Shown here piece after piece: positions 37,408 to 45,887 of a DNA stretch of 64,000 nucleotides; position 1 is the first letter of the stretch, and each line of letters begins with the position of its first letter. The translations under genes and the position numbers were made by a program. Below the pieces are notes generated by a model that searched no databases, was not told the origin of the DNA, and saw only the letters and a program-made list of their open reading frames with translations. The DNA is from CAYUAI01 sp964442745 (GTDB taxonomy: Bacteria > Pseudomonadota > Gammaproteobacteria > S012-40): positions 62,001-126,000 of the forward strand of contig CAYUAI010000003.1 of the NCBI GenBank assembly GCA_964442745.1, written 5' to 3'.

Positions 37408-38751
37408 TCAACCTTGCTTCACAAAATGTTGTACCCGATATAAATCCGTCCATCCATCTTCCGATTCTGCCTTGACCATAAAGGTGTGCAAACCTGGATC
37501 AATATCACCATGAATATCGATCCATACATCCTGCCGACCCACCGTCTCAAATTGTACCCACATGCGGGTAATGTCATAGGCCTCTTCCGGTAACCCTTGC
37601 ACGCTTATTTTTAGACGCCCCGGCCGATACATTTTATTCGCCAGATGAATACGATATTGTTTAATTTGATCGCCATGGGCAATTTCAGACTGATAGACCG
37701 CCAGGTGATACGGGTCATAACTCAAAAGTCCCCAAACAAATAGCGATGCCCCGAATATCCAGACCGGCAATACCCAGCCCGCTCTTCGTTGGAGACTCGC
37801 CAAAGGAATATAAGAGGCGACTTTTGCCCGCTTGCGCGGCCCCAGCTTGAGACGCAACAACCCTTTTTGGCCAGCTTTGGCCTTTAACGAATGGCAAGCA
37901 CTCACACAGGCACCACAATTAGTGCAACTATCAAATGTATTCGTTTTCCGTGGATCAATATCCACCATGCACTGGGTCACGCAATAATTACATTTAGCAC
38001 ATTCACCAGACCGCGATTCATCATATTCTAAATGCAAGGTATCATTGGTTTTAAACAAAAATTGCCACATCCGATAAATGCACATATAACGACACAAATA
38101 ATGCCGTACTACGGCAAAATTAATCAGAATAATAAAAACAAAAACCGTATAAATCCAGTGTAAAGAACCCGCTAACCGGATATCATCTTGCAACGTAACA
38201 AACGACCAAACCGCTTCCGCAGGCACAAAATAAAACAATGGGATCAAGCTGACAAACATGGACACCGCCACCAATAGCAAGACCAATTTTAGCCAATTTA
38301 GCCAGTGATTTTTATTTTTTGCGACAGCGACTTGCGCACTTGACTCCCAATCGATCACGGCGCGTTTACCGAGCAAACGAGAGGTCATCTTGTCAGCCAA
38401 ACTAGAAAAGGTATTTTGTGGGCATACCCAACCACAAAACGCGGTGCCGACGGAGGAATATAGAAGAATGAACGTGCATGCCATGGCTAACCAAAAACCA
38501 AAAACAATGAGAAAATCTGAAAACCAAATTTGACGATCGAGCACCACAAATCCTGACGAAACATCAATGCGAAAGATACCCAGCGCAGGAATCAGGATAA
38601 TCAGAAGGATAAAACCCACTTGAGTTATCTTTCGACTGATTTTCAATTTATCCGTATGTTTAGCCTGGGAAACAACAGGTATGTTTGCCAAGCTTTCATT
38701 TGCTTTCATGAACCTCATGCTACCACAACATTGTTCATGTCGCATCACCAT
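37408..38751 (-). CDS. ccoG: Cytochrome c oxidase accessory protein CcoG
   Basis: 447 residues; an internal ATG at 38751-36 may be the real start (RFMKANESLANIP). It has about five membrane helices, a membrane motif AFCGWVCPQNTFS and two [4Fe-4S] ferredoxin motifs, CAKCNYCVTQCMVDID and CTNCGACVSACHSLK. A C-terminal periplasmic domain follows (FixG-C: MYRPGRLKISVQGLPEEAYD). CcoG (RdxA/FixG) is a cupric reductase involved in copper delivery to cbb3 oxidases. Its presence next to the island is the best support for a copper-containing haem-copper enzyme. Confidence 0.92.
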   Translation of the reverse strand: MVMRHEQCCGSMRFMKANESLANIPVVSQAKHTDKLKISRKITQVGFILLIILIPALGIFRIDVSSGFVVLDRQIWFSDFLIVFGFWLAMACTFILLYSSVGTAFCGWVCPQNTFSSLADKMTSRLLGKRAVIDWESSAQVAVAKNKNHWLNWLKLVLLLVAVSMFVSLIPLFYFVPAEAVWSFVTLQDDIRLAGSLHWIYTVFVFIILINFAVVRHYLCRYMCIYRMWQFLFKTNDTLHLEYDESRSGECAKCNYCVTQCMVDIDPRKTNTFDSCTNCGACVSACHSLKAKAGQKGLLRLKLGPRKRAKVASYIPLASLQRRAGWVLPVWIFGASLFVWGLLSYDPYHLAVYQSEIAHGDQIKQYRIHLANKMYRPGRLKISVQGLPEEAYDITRMWVQFETVGRQDVWIDIHGDIDPGLHTFMVKAESEDGWTDLYRVQHFVKQG

Positions 38752-38921
38752 TCAGCTGAGCCATTGCCTATTCTGCAACCACAGAAACCCTCCGACTAAA
38801 AATTGAACAGCTGTGTTTCGGTATTGTATTTTATGATTTGATTAGATATAGTCGAGCTTGCCACTTGGAGCAAGTGGTAACTACATCCGTTCTGCCATAT
38901 GATTTTGGGGGTTAAGAATAA

Positions 38922-39047
38922 TGGTAACAGAAATAGGGATTAACATATTAGTTCCACTTTTGGTATTTGGCTTTATCATTGTTGGCGCTTATATGATGTC
39001 AAACGCGTCTTTCCAAGACGTGCTTGAGCGTCGTCAAGGCGAATAAG
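38922..39047 (+). CDS. 41-residue single-helix membrane peptide
   Basis: The peptide has one hydrophobic helix (INILVPLLVFGFIIVGAYMM) and a charged C-terminal tail (FQDVLERRQGE). A G-rich Shine-Dalgarno-like GGGGG lies 8-12 nt before the ATG. It is the only plus-strand gene between ccoG and the large membrane methyltransferase-like gene, so it has its own promoter. Its size and shape resemble cytochrome oxidase small subunits such as CcoQ or CydX, but no sequence match is certain. Confidence 0.55.
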
Positions 39048-39072
39048 CAGAATAAGCAAAGCGAGCTTTGGG

Positions 39073-39149
39073 CAACCTATCACGCAACAACCATAAATGA
39101 TAGGTTGTTCAAGGTCAGTTGAGCCGATTTCCACCTCTTCAGGCTCAAC
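39073..39149. terminator. Two adjacent hairpins between convergent genes
   Basis: CAACCTATCA pairs with TGATAGGTTG (39073-39082 with 39098-39107), and GTTGAGCC pairs with GGCTCAAC (39118-39125 with 39142-39149). They lie between the stop of the 41-residue gene and the stop of the minus-strand 867-residue gene. They may act as bidirectional terminators, though no long T-run follows either. Confidence 0.45.
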
Positions 39150-39176
39150 CATTGAGCATCAAATATCTTGCAATGG

Positions 39177-41780
39177 CTAAATTTCTGTATCCAGTGGTAC
39201 GAGTTGTTTTAGCTGACGATGATAGGCATTAGCTTGGCCTATTTGCCCAGCCTCTAAGGCTTTGCGCCAAAGCGCTTTCAAGGTAGGTACGTGATCTCCC
39301 CTAATCGCTAGAATACGCTGCAATGCTTCCACTTCATCGACGCCCTTTTTGACGGCTTCTGGCACCGATGAAAACATTTTATCCGCCATATCAAAACCAA
39401 CCCAACGATCCTTGGCATTAGCAGAATGTGCCAAGCGCAATAGCTGCTGTGCTTCCATCGCCCGACCAGCAAAACCAGCCAACCAACTTCGCAGTAACAT
39501 TTCGGAAGCCATATAAGCCGCTTCAAATTGTTCATAACTCGCCTGATTGACACCTAATTGTTGGGCCGCCAATAAGGCCGTGGGTCGATGAAATAGCAAA
39601 TAAGCTAATATGTCGGTTAAATTTAGTTTATTGTTATACTTCGCCGCCGGCAAACCATATTCAATCACGGGCGACCACTCACTTTGTCGCGGTCCGGTAT
39701 CCCATGTCAACGCTCCCCAATAGCGACCATACCAAGTCCAGACTCCTTCACCACCGGTGGCCTCCGCCAAATCAACATCGACGGCCTTTAATTGAGCCAA
39801 TAAGGTATTCACATCACTCAGGGCATTTTCTGGACCCACCAAAGCGATGCGAAAACCATCCATGAATAAATAGGATCTTTCAAACACCGCATGAAACGTT
39901 CGAAACACAACTTTCAAAGAAGCTAAATCAAATTGGTTAATGGCGATCCATTGCACAAAAATACCATCGCTGGATAATCGCGCCTTCGCTCGCTGAAATT
40001 GCTCTAACGACAATAACGCACTTCGCCCCACCAAATCTGGGTGGAATAAATCACCAATGATAAGATCATAATGCTGGGTATCGGTTTTTAAAAAACGCCT
40101 CGCGTCATCGTGCACAATATGGGTATACTCAAACACATCACCATTAAAGGCTTGAAACCAATGTTGAGCCGCCTCAATCGCCCCTTCAGACAATTCAACA
40201 GCCGTCCGTGTTACCCCCTGGTATGCCAAACTACCTGCCACAGTAATACCGGTCCCTAAGCCTAAAAACAATAACCTGTCACTACTTGGGTTTAATAATA
40301 AAGGCAACCTCGCCTGGTTTTTCTGTACTTCAATTGCTGTGGGCTCCGTCGATGCATCTAAACGTTGCAAATCGGCCATTAATACCCGCTGCCCATCCGC
40401 TTGCTGGACAACATGAGTCACTGAAACCGCATCCTCTTTCAAAAAAAGGTCTTTCGTCCCCGACTGGGCCATCGGCAGCATGTCATGCACGGCGGGAAAA
40501 TTCCAAACAGGTATCACCAGCAAAACTAAAACAAGGCAACCCACCATATAATGGCGATGTCGCCCCCACACCATACTCGCCAACAGGATTAACAAGACAG
40601 CTAAGCAAATCACGGCCGGCGAGCCGAATAGAGGAATTAAAATAAAGCCAGCGGCCAAGGCCCCAATACAAGCCCCAACAGAATTCGCGCCATAAAGCCA
40701 CCCCCCCACTTTTTCCCCACCACCCAACTGTGTCGCCAAATAGGGTAACCAAGCACCAAAAGCTAGCGTCGCGGGCAACGTTAACAGCGCAATGAGCACT
40801 GACTGAGTCAGCATCGCTTCGGCAAGCGAAGCAAAACGCATTTGTTCTACCCACCCGGCCAAACCAGGGAAAAACCATAATGTCATCAAAGAGGAGGCCG
40901 CCGCCACCAAGGGCAAATAAGTGAACCAAGCCGCTCGGTGCAGGCGGGTTGCCAATAAACTGCCCAAAGCGATCCCCATCAGGAATGTGGCCACAATAAC
41001 CGCTAAGACATATTCGGTACGCAGCATCACCATACCAAATAACCGAATCCATGCCACTTGCAGCATCAAGGCCGCTGCACCAATTATCCCATAAGCAACG
41101 ATTGAAACACCAAAATTTGCTGGCATGTGGGTTTGCAATACTTTTTCATTGGGCAAAATAATCGATGTGGTATCTTGTCCCGCTGTGGTTGATAACCATT
41201 TAACAAGGACTAAAGCGACTAGCCCAATCATTACCCCCATGATCGCCACTAAGCGCAGCGACACATGCCAACCAAATAACGGCAATAGCAACAAAGGCAA
41301 CAGTGCCCCCAACACACCACCCAAGGTATTTAACCCATAAACAACCGATAATGGCACCCCCCTTTCGGCGAATAACCGAACCATGATGGGAAAAACCGCA
41401 CCAAGCAACATCGCCGGAAAAAACATCAATAGAAAAACAGCAATCCCTTGAATCCCATACCACATCGCAATATCCATCGCTGGCGCTTGTATTATGAGGA
41501 ACGCATCAAAAGAAAAAATAAACTTAGGAAGCCATAATGCAAATATGGCAATCGCTAACTCCACCCCGCCAAAAAACAACAAGGGTCGCTTTAAAGCAAG
41601 CAAATAGCGCTTTCCAAATAAGCTGCCGGCGCCTAATCCCGCCATAAAGGCCGCGACAGTAATGACAACGCCAAAAATACTCACCCCAAACAACGTGGAC
41701 AACATACGTGCCCATAAGATTTCATAGGCGAGCGCGGCAAGTCCTGAGAAGAAATACAAGGCGAGCAATAGATAGACCAT
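39177..41780 (-). CDS. Fused membrane transporter-like / spermidine synthase-like protein
   Basis: 867 residues from the ATG at 41780 (a GTG lies 24 nt upstream). The N-terminal ~430 residues have about 12-14 membrane helices, starting YLLLALYFFSGLAALAYEILWARML. A spermidine-synthase/SAM-methyltransferase fold follows (about 490-700) with LFLGLGTGITVAG, TAVELSEGAIEAA and YDLIIGDLFHPD. A helical C-terminal tail resembles TPR repeats. Proteins of this architecture are widespread and have no established reaction. It lies alone between the ccoG group and the SUMF1 operon on the same strand. Confidence 0.82.
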   Translation of the reverse strand: MVYLLLALYFFSGLAALAYEILWARMLSTLFGVSIFGVVITVAAFMAGLGAGSLFGKRYLLALKRPLLFFGGVELAIAIFALWLPKFIFSFDAFLIIQAPAMDIAMWYGIQGIAVFLLMFFPAMLLGAVFPIMVRLFAERGVPLSVVYGLNTLGGVLGALLPLLLLPLFGWHVSLRLVAIMGVMIGLVALVLVKWLSTTAGQDTTSIILPNEKVLQTHMPANFGVSIVAYGIIGAAALMLQVAWIRLFGMVMLRTEYVLAVIVATFLMGIALGSLLATRLHRAAWFTYLPLVAAASSLMTLWFFPGLAGWVEQMRFASLAEAMLTQSVLIALLTLPATLAFGAWLPYLATQLGGGEKVGGWLYGANSVGACIGALAAGFILIPLFGSPAVICLAVLLILLASMVWGRHRHYMVGCLVLVLLVIPVWNFPAVHDMLPMAQSGTKDLFLKEDAVSVTHVVQQADGQRVLMADLQRLDASTEPTAIEVQKNQARLPLLLNPSSDRLLFLGLGTGITVAGSLAYQGVTRTAVELSEGAIEAAQHWFQAFNGDVFEYTHIVHDDARRFLKTDTQHYDLIIGDLFHPDLVGRSALLSLEQFQRAKARLSSDGIFVQWIAINQFDLASLKVVFRTFHAVFERSYLFMDGFRIALVGPENALSDVNTLLAQLKAVDVDLAEATGGEGVWTWYGRYWGALTWDTGPRQSEWSPVIEYGLPAAKYNNKLNLTDILAYLLFHRPTALLAAQQLGVNQASYEQFEAAYMASEMLLRSWLAGFAGRAMEAQQLLRLAHSANAKDRWVGFDMADKMFSSVPEAVKKGVDEVEALQRILAIRGDHVPTLKALWRKALEAGQIGQANAYHRQLKQLVPLDTEI

Positions 41781-41875
41781 ATACCCATTTTTGAAAGTGT
41801 GCACTTGAGTTATATAATTATTTTAACGAAGGAAAGGACAAACCCGGTTCAAAAAATTGACATCAACTAACCGAC

Positions 41876-41926
41876 CATTAGCGCCAACCAGCTATTTAAT
41901 TTTATTCCTTACGATAGGCGCTAATG
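41876..41926. repeat. Perfect 10-bp inverted repeat
   Basis: CATTAGCGCC and GGCGCTAATG are exact complements separated by 31 AT-rich bases. They lie downstream of the 41988-42332 gene on the minus strand, in the gap before the transporter/methyltransferase fusion. No T-run follows, so a terminator role is uncertain. Confidence 0.4.
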
Positions 41927-41987
41927 ACATTTAAAAATATATATTGGAATTGAATTTTCAACGATGCAGAGCGTATTTGATACCCCT

Positions 41988-42332
41988 CTAAAAAGGGAAA
42001 AACCAAACCATCGCCGTCACCGCATGAGCAACCGATAGAAAAACGGTAAAACCTGCGCTTATCATATGTGCAAGAAAGACCTCCTTAGCAAATACCCCCA
42101 TGGAAATACCAAGTCCGGCGGTAACAAAAACCCCAATCAGCAGCAAAACACCCATTATAAATAGAATTTCACGTTGACCTTGCTGTTCCGCTAATTCTTG
42201 CTCCGCACTCATCGTATCCATATCCCGAAAGGTTTCTAATACGACGGCATGTTCTTCAGTCGCCGCCAGACATTGTGTTGGCAATAAAAAACACAGCAGC
42301 AAAATACCCATCAAAAAAACTCGCCACTTCAC
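41988..42332 (-). CDS. Exported two-helix membrane protein of the oxidase island
   Basis: 114 residues if translation starts at the GTG at 42332; the frame is open further to a GTG at 42389. A signal peptide (WRVFLMGILLLCFLLPTQCLA) is followed by an acidic, Gln-rich stretch (MSAEQELAEQQGQRE). Two membrane helices follow (ILFIMGVLLLIGVFVTAGLGISMG and MISAGFTVFLSVAHAVTAMVWFF). A His in the last helix could bind a metal or haem, but there is no known motif. It is the last gene of the 45.5-42 kb operon. Confidence 0.6.
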   Translation of the reverse strand: MKWRVFLMGILLLCFLLPTQCLAATEEHAVVLETFRDMDTMSAEQELAEQQGQREILFIMGVLLLIGVFVTAGLGISMGVFAKEVFLAHMISAGFTVFLSVAHAVTAMVWFFPF

Positions 42333-42438
42333 CCATAAAAAACGTTGATTACCTTGTTTAAAGTTTACTACCACGTAGAAATGCCTCACACCAGCCTTGC
42401 TATGATTTCAGTGATCATGAATAAACAATCAAAAAATT

Positions 42439-42651
42439 TTATGATTGTTCTTTTTTACCGGAAAAACGCCAATACAAAATCGCCATCAGTACCGCCGGAA
42501 ATAACACCATTGGCAATAAAAAGATAAAAATTGCCCAGGGGGTCTCAATGGTGACTCGAAGCCATCGATAACTATCTGCCGCAAAAACCTCGGCGACCAT
42601 CAAAAAAAACAAAAAATTAACCACCACTATCTGCTTGATTACAGTTTTCAT
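42439..42651 (-). CDS. Small exported single-helix membrane protein
   Basis: 70 residues from the ATG at 42651, with GAGG 6 nt upstream. A signal peptide (VVVNFLFFLMVAEVFA) is followed by a short segment YRWLRVTIETP and one membrane helix (WAIFIFLLPMVLFPAVLMAILYW) with a basic end (RFSGKKEQS). No family is recognised. The gene lies between the SUMF1 protein and the two-helix protein, in the same operon. Confidence 0.6.
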   Translation of the reverse strand: MKTVIKQIVVVNFLFFLMVAEVFAADSYRWLRVTIETPWAIFIFLLPMVLFPAVLMAILYWRFSGKKEQS

Positions 42652-42762
42652 AATATCCTCACAAATCTTGATTTGACTCACTTAAATCCATGCATAACTA
42701 GCCATTTCTAATTTCATCGATACTCAGCACAGGCATTGTTACCACACCAAGCACTCTCATCC

Positions 42763-43857
42763 CTACAAATGATCGGTGGCAGATACCGGTGACTCGGTGA
42801 CGGTTCTTGCGCAACGAAAACCAAAAAAATCCGACGCCATAAATGGCAAGGCAAAATTACGATGATAGGCCGAAGTAGAAAATGGATCACTTTTCCACGA
42901 ACCACCTCGCATCACCTTATAACGCTGATCTGTCTCAACAAATTCAACCATGCGCTTTTCTCGCTCACCGGGGTCAAGAGGGATTTGTGCCACCTTAGCT
43001 TTGAATAGGCCATCCGAGGCGACACTATTCGCATACGCTAAAAAGTCATTAGCCATCCACTCGCTCACATTGCCTGCCATATCATGAACACCAAAAGGGC
43101 TCGCTCCGCTAGGATAGGCCCCTATCGGCGTGGTCGCCCCCTGATTGTAATACGTATTCAATCGAGTTCGCTCCATACGATTACCCCATGGCCAACGCCG
43201 CCCATCTTGACCACGCGCCGCTTTCTCCCACTGCTCTTCCGTCGGTAAATGCTTGCCTGCCCAGGCCGCGTATTTCATGGCATCAAACCAAGACACCATG
43301 GTCACCGGATGCAATGCTAACTCGTCAGGAATACGTCCATCTTTCCAATGAAAGGGTGCAATATGACCCGTCTCTGCCACAAAAAGTGCATATTGCGCAT
43401 TGGTGACTGGGTGTTTGTCGATTTCATAGGCGGCCAGATCCAAGTGATGGGCTGGGCGATTTTGCGCATCGGTTTTTTTATTATCGGTCCCCATAATGAA
43501 AGCACCGGCCGGCACCGCCATCATGGTGTTAACCTCGGCCCATTGGGCTTCCGTTAATAGCGCCTTCACTTCGGCAACACGATAGGGAAGCGCTTCATCC
43601 TTGCGTTTTTCATAATCTTTATTACGAAAATGTATTTCCCCCGCCGCACGTAATCGACTCTGTTCTTCTTTGAGATCATAACTTGCCAAGTCTCGCATTT
43701 GATTCATGCGATTTTGACCTAACTCTAAGACATGCACTGTGCCAGCAATCAAAGTTACCACAATAAGTGTTACAAACGTTGCCCCAAGATAGCGCTTGCG
43801 CATCGCCAACTGCTGCTTACTGACCGGACCACGGTTTTTATAGGGAATTGATGCCAT
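42763..43857 (-). CDS. Membrane-anchored SUMF1/FGE-fold protein lacking the FGE cysteines
   Basis: 364 residues. One N-terminal membrane helix (about residues 24-44, YLGATFVTLIVVTLIAGTVHVL) is followed by a charged linker and a SUMF1 domain (about 110-350). The domain shows MMAVPAGAFIMGTD, YEIDKHPVTNAQYALFV, HPVTMVSWFDAMKYAAWAG, LPTEEQWEKAARG, GVHDMAGNVSEW and VMRGGSWKSD. The cysteine pair that oxidises sulfatases in true FGE is not present: STSAYHRN and FGFRCAR supply only one Cys. NirV, a relative encoded near nitrite reductases, is a precedent for a SUMF1 fold in a respiratory operon. It probably acts as a structural or maturation factor. Confidence 0.85.
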   Translation of the reverse strand: MASIPYKNRGPVSKQQLAMRKRYLGATFVTLIVVTLIAGTVHVLELGQNRMNQMRDLASYDLKEEQSRLRAAGEIHFRNKDYEKRKDEALPYRVAEVKALLTEAQWAEVNTMMAVPAGAFIMGTDNKKTDAQNRPAHHLDLAAYEIDKHPVTNAQYALFVAETGHIAPFHWKDGRIPDELALHPVTMVSWFDAMKYAAWAGKHLPTEEQWEKAARGQDGRRWPWGNRMERTRLNTYYNQGATTPIGAYPSGASPFGVHDMAGNVSEWMANDFLAYANSVASDGLFKAKVAQIPLDPGEREKRMVEFVETDQRYKVMRGGSWKSDPFSTSAYHRNFALPFMASDFFGFRCARTVTESPVSATDHL

Positions 43858-43860
43858 CGG

Positions 43861-44361
43861 CTAATCTCCACTCGCGCTGGTGATCTGCGAAGCATTCACT
43901 TTAGAAGCCGGTTTTTGATATTTTTTATGGATTAAATGATTAGGACGACGACCATAGATTTTTTTAATAAAAAATTCGCCTAAAATACCACCGCCAGCGG
44001 ACGCTTCGACCGCCACAATCACCAACAGCATCCAAAAACCCAGTGGTAAGAGGGTTGACCCATCGGGCACATTAGCATGATCTAATGCGATATATTCAGG
44101 GATGCGCACTAATAGTGGTGACAAATAAGCTAGAATTTTACCGCCCAAACCATAAATAGCCGAGACCACAATCCCTGCAATCAGGGGAACCAAAATAAGA
44201 TCCAATACCCAAATCGGACTAAACGTGTAAATCCCACGATAAAGCTCTAACTGCACCCCCAGCAATTGATCTCCTCCATAGATAACAGCCGCCCCTGCAG
44301 AGACAGCAAGCGTTGCCCAAAAAAATTCTTTGACGGTAATCCTAAATTTAAATTCGAGCAT
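43861..44361 (-). CDS. Four-helix membrane protein of the oxidase island
   Basis: 166 residues from the ATG at 44361 (GAGGAG about 10 nt upstream); a GTG start at 44379 is possible. Membrane helices are near residues 12-28 (FFWATLAVSAGAAVIYG), 46-75 (WVLDLILVPLIAGIVVSAIYGLGG) and 100-125 (LLPLGFWMLLVIVAVEASAGGG). A basic cytoplasmic tail follows (RRPNHLIHKKYQKP). It has no haem motif. It overlaps the end of the cytochrome gene by 14 nt and precedes the SUMF1 gene by 3 nt. I know no named family. Confidence 0.6.
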   Translation of the reverse strand: MLEFKFRITVKEFFWATLAVSAGAAVIYGGDQLLGVQLELYRGIYTFSPIWVLDLILVPLIAGIVVSAIYGLGGKILAYLSPLLVRIPEYIALDHANVPDGSTLLPLGFWMLLVIVAVEASAGGGILGEFFIKKIYGRRPNHLIHKKYQKPASKVNASQITSASGD

Positions 44362-44848
44362 CTTTGTTATACTCCTCACCTGTTAACTTTTCATATCTTG
44401 CTTTAGCCGCTTGCTGCCGATACCAGTCTTCAACCTTCAGGCTACCAATATAAGCGGCTAAATCTCGCCTTTCCTGCTCCGTCAAACTGGCATAAGAAGG
44501 CATACGATATTGTGGTTTAAGCCGTGATGGTAAAATTTCTTGAGGATTTTCCGCTGAGAAATAATTATATAACCATTCTTCAGATCGAAATGTTCCCATA
44601 CCATCTAAAGCAGGTGCTGGCACCGCCTGAGTAAACGTTCGGGTTGCCCACAAGCTATGGCAATCTCGACAATTAAATGCGCGAATTATTTTACCTGCTT
44701 GTTTAGTCACTTCATCGGTGGCGGTAGAAAAAAACGGAATCCCAGGATCTTCAGTGGTTTCTTTAGCGGACTGTTTTAGCTTTACTACGGCTAAAACAGC
44801 CACACTTAACACCATCAAGCCTACGATAAGTTTTTCACCTTTTCTCAT
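44348..44848 (-). CDS. Membrane-anchored monohaem cytochrome c (NorC/CcoO-like)
   Basis: 166 residues. An N-terminal anchor (KLIVGLMVLSVAVLAVV) follows MRKGEK. One haem site, CRDCH, lies near residue 60, with a likely distal Met in QYRMPSYASLTEQER. The overall plan, one anchor and one haem with a short MP-type ligand motif, resembles NorC and the CcoO core. It lies in the middle of the island's second operon and overlaps the genes on both sides, so it is probably a subunit rather than a free carrier. Confidence 0.82.
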   Translation of the reverse strand: MRKGEKLIVGLMVLSVAVLAVVKLKQSAKETTEDPGIPFFSTATDEVTKQAGKIIRAFNCRDCHSLWATRTFTQAVPAPALDGMGTFRSEEWLYNYFSAENPQEILPSRLKPQYRMPSYASLTEQERRDLAAYIGSLKVEDWYRQQAAKARYEKLTGEEYNKDARI

Positions 44849-45122
44849 TTTGGCGTGCCCGTTCCTCAGCTTGTTTTTTCAAAAATTCAGTGCGAGCTTC
44901 GGTTTGTTCTTTCATTACCTCTAGGTATTTTTTATACTCTTCTTCTGACATTTTATCTTTATCATTTTCGTCAAAAACAACATACTTGATATCTTCATCA
45001 AACTGATCGTTCTTAGCCGCCCATCGCAACATAAAACCGGCCGCAATCAAAATCAATGCAGCCACCACCAGCCACAAATAAATGGACCAACCATCTGGTA
45101 AATTTTCAATAAAATCTGACAT
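44835..45122 (-). CDS. CcoS-like small membrane protein
   Basis: 95 residues. One membrane helix (WLVVAALILIAAGFMLRWAA) is followed by KNDQFDEDIKYVVFDEND, close to the CcoS pattern of an aromatic-basic end, QFDD and RILFDD. A charged helical tail rich in Glu and Lys follows, longer than in CcoS. CcoS is needed for cofactor insertion in cbb3 oxidases. The gene overlaps the cytochrome gene by 14 nt. The family link is by motif, not by certain homology. Confidence 0.65.
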   Translation of the reverse strand: MSDFIENLPDGWSIYLWLVVAALILIAAGFMLRWAAKNDQFDEDIKYVVFDENDKDKMSEEEYKKYLEVMKEQTEARTEFLKKQAEERARQNEKR

Positions 45123-45132
45123 AACTTATATC

Positions 45133-45486
45133 CTAAATTAAATAACCTTCAATCAATTGAATCCAGCCGATAATAATCGCAAGAATCACCCCTAGTATAA
45201 TGCTACCAAACATTATTTTCTCACCTGTTTTGAGTTGACTTATCTTCTTTTCACCTTTAGGTAGATAAAGGTAAATAATGTAACTAAACAGAATGAGCGA
45301 AAGCACCAGGAAGACAAATATCCCTATACTATATTTCTGGGCACGAAGACCCTCAATGCTCATATCAATGCCAAAAACAATGTTACTTGGATCTGTTGAC
45401 CCTAAATCTGACTCAAGTGTTATTAGCCATTGCATAGGATGAAACGCAGTAAGTTTTTGTAGAAAAGTATTGATGCTATTAATCAT
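45133..45486 (-). CDS. Two-helix membrane protein of the oxidase island
   Basis: 117 residues from the ATG at 45486 (a TTG seven codons earlier is also in frame). A soluble N-terminal ~48 residues precede two helices, GIFVFLVLSLILFSYIIYLYL and MFGSIILGVILAIIIGWIQL. The loop between them reads KISQLKTGEK. The TGEK/SGEK/KGEK sequence just before a helix also appears in the two cytochromes at 44348 and 51757, a curious shared detail. First gene of the 45.5-42 kb operon. Function unknown. Confidence 0.55.
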   Translation of the reverse strand: MINSINTFLQKLTAFHPMQWLITLESDLGSTDPSNIVFGIDMSIEGLRAQKYSIGIFVFLVLSLILFSYIIYLYLPKGEKKISQLKTGEKIMFGSIILGVILAIIIGWIQLIEGYLI

Positions 45487-45673
45487 GTAAATTGACAACC
45501 AAAACAAAAAAACAGCTTCATGAAACCTTAGGCAGCTATCGACGCAAGACCTACACTAGTATATTAGCGGTTATATTGCAACCATAGGGAGCGTATAGCG
45601 ATATCAAAAAAACCATCATATAATCCCATACTGATATTCTTCAGTCGACGGCGACAAAAAATGTTTTAAATAA

Positions 45674-45702
45674 AAAAAGGCCGCTCAATCGAGCGGCCTT
45701 TT
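45674..45702 (-). terminator. Rho-independent terminator after the CcoN-CcoO operon
   Basis: AGGCCGCTC and GAGCGGCCT form a perfect 9-bp GC-rich stem around a 4-nt loop. A-runs on the left and T-runs on the right make it work in both directions. It lies about 15-45 nt past the stop of the 48-residue peptide gene and separates the two large operons. Confidence 0.9.
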
Positions 45703-45718
45703 CTAGTGTATTTAACGA

Positions 45719-45865
45719 CTAGTTAAATGCATCATCTGTATCACCCGCTTCTTGATGTTTTTTCCAGTAACGATCTACAAAAAAATAACCGTAAATGGCT
45801 GGCACGATAAGCACACCGATGATAATCACTAAAAACACACCGGGGGCATAATCTATATCAATCAT
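45719..45865 (-). CDS. 48-residue CcoQ-like membrane peptide
   Basis: One membrane helix (APGVFLVIIIGVLIVPAIYGY) is followed by a short tail (FFVDRYWKKHQEAGDTDDAFN). CcoQ, the small fourth subunit of cbb3 oxidases, has one helix and ends in an acidic DD motif, so this is a good positional analogue: last gene of the CcoN-CcoO operon. GGAG is present before the ATG. Stop codon TAG at 45719-45721, followed by the terminator. Confidence 0.7.
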   Translation of the reverse strand: MIDIDYAPGVFLVIIIGVLIVPAIYGYFFVDRYWKKHQEAGDTDDAFN

Positions 45866-45887
45866 TAATTTTACTCCTATGCTATAT

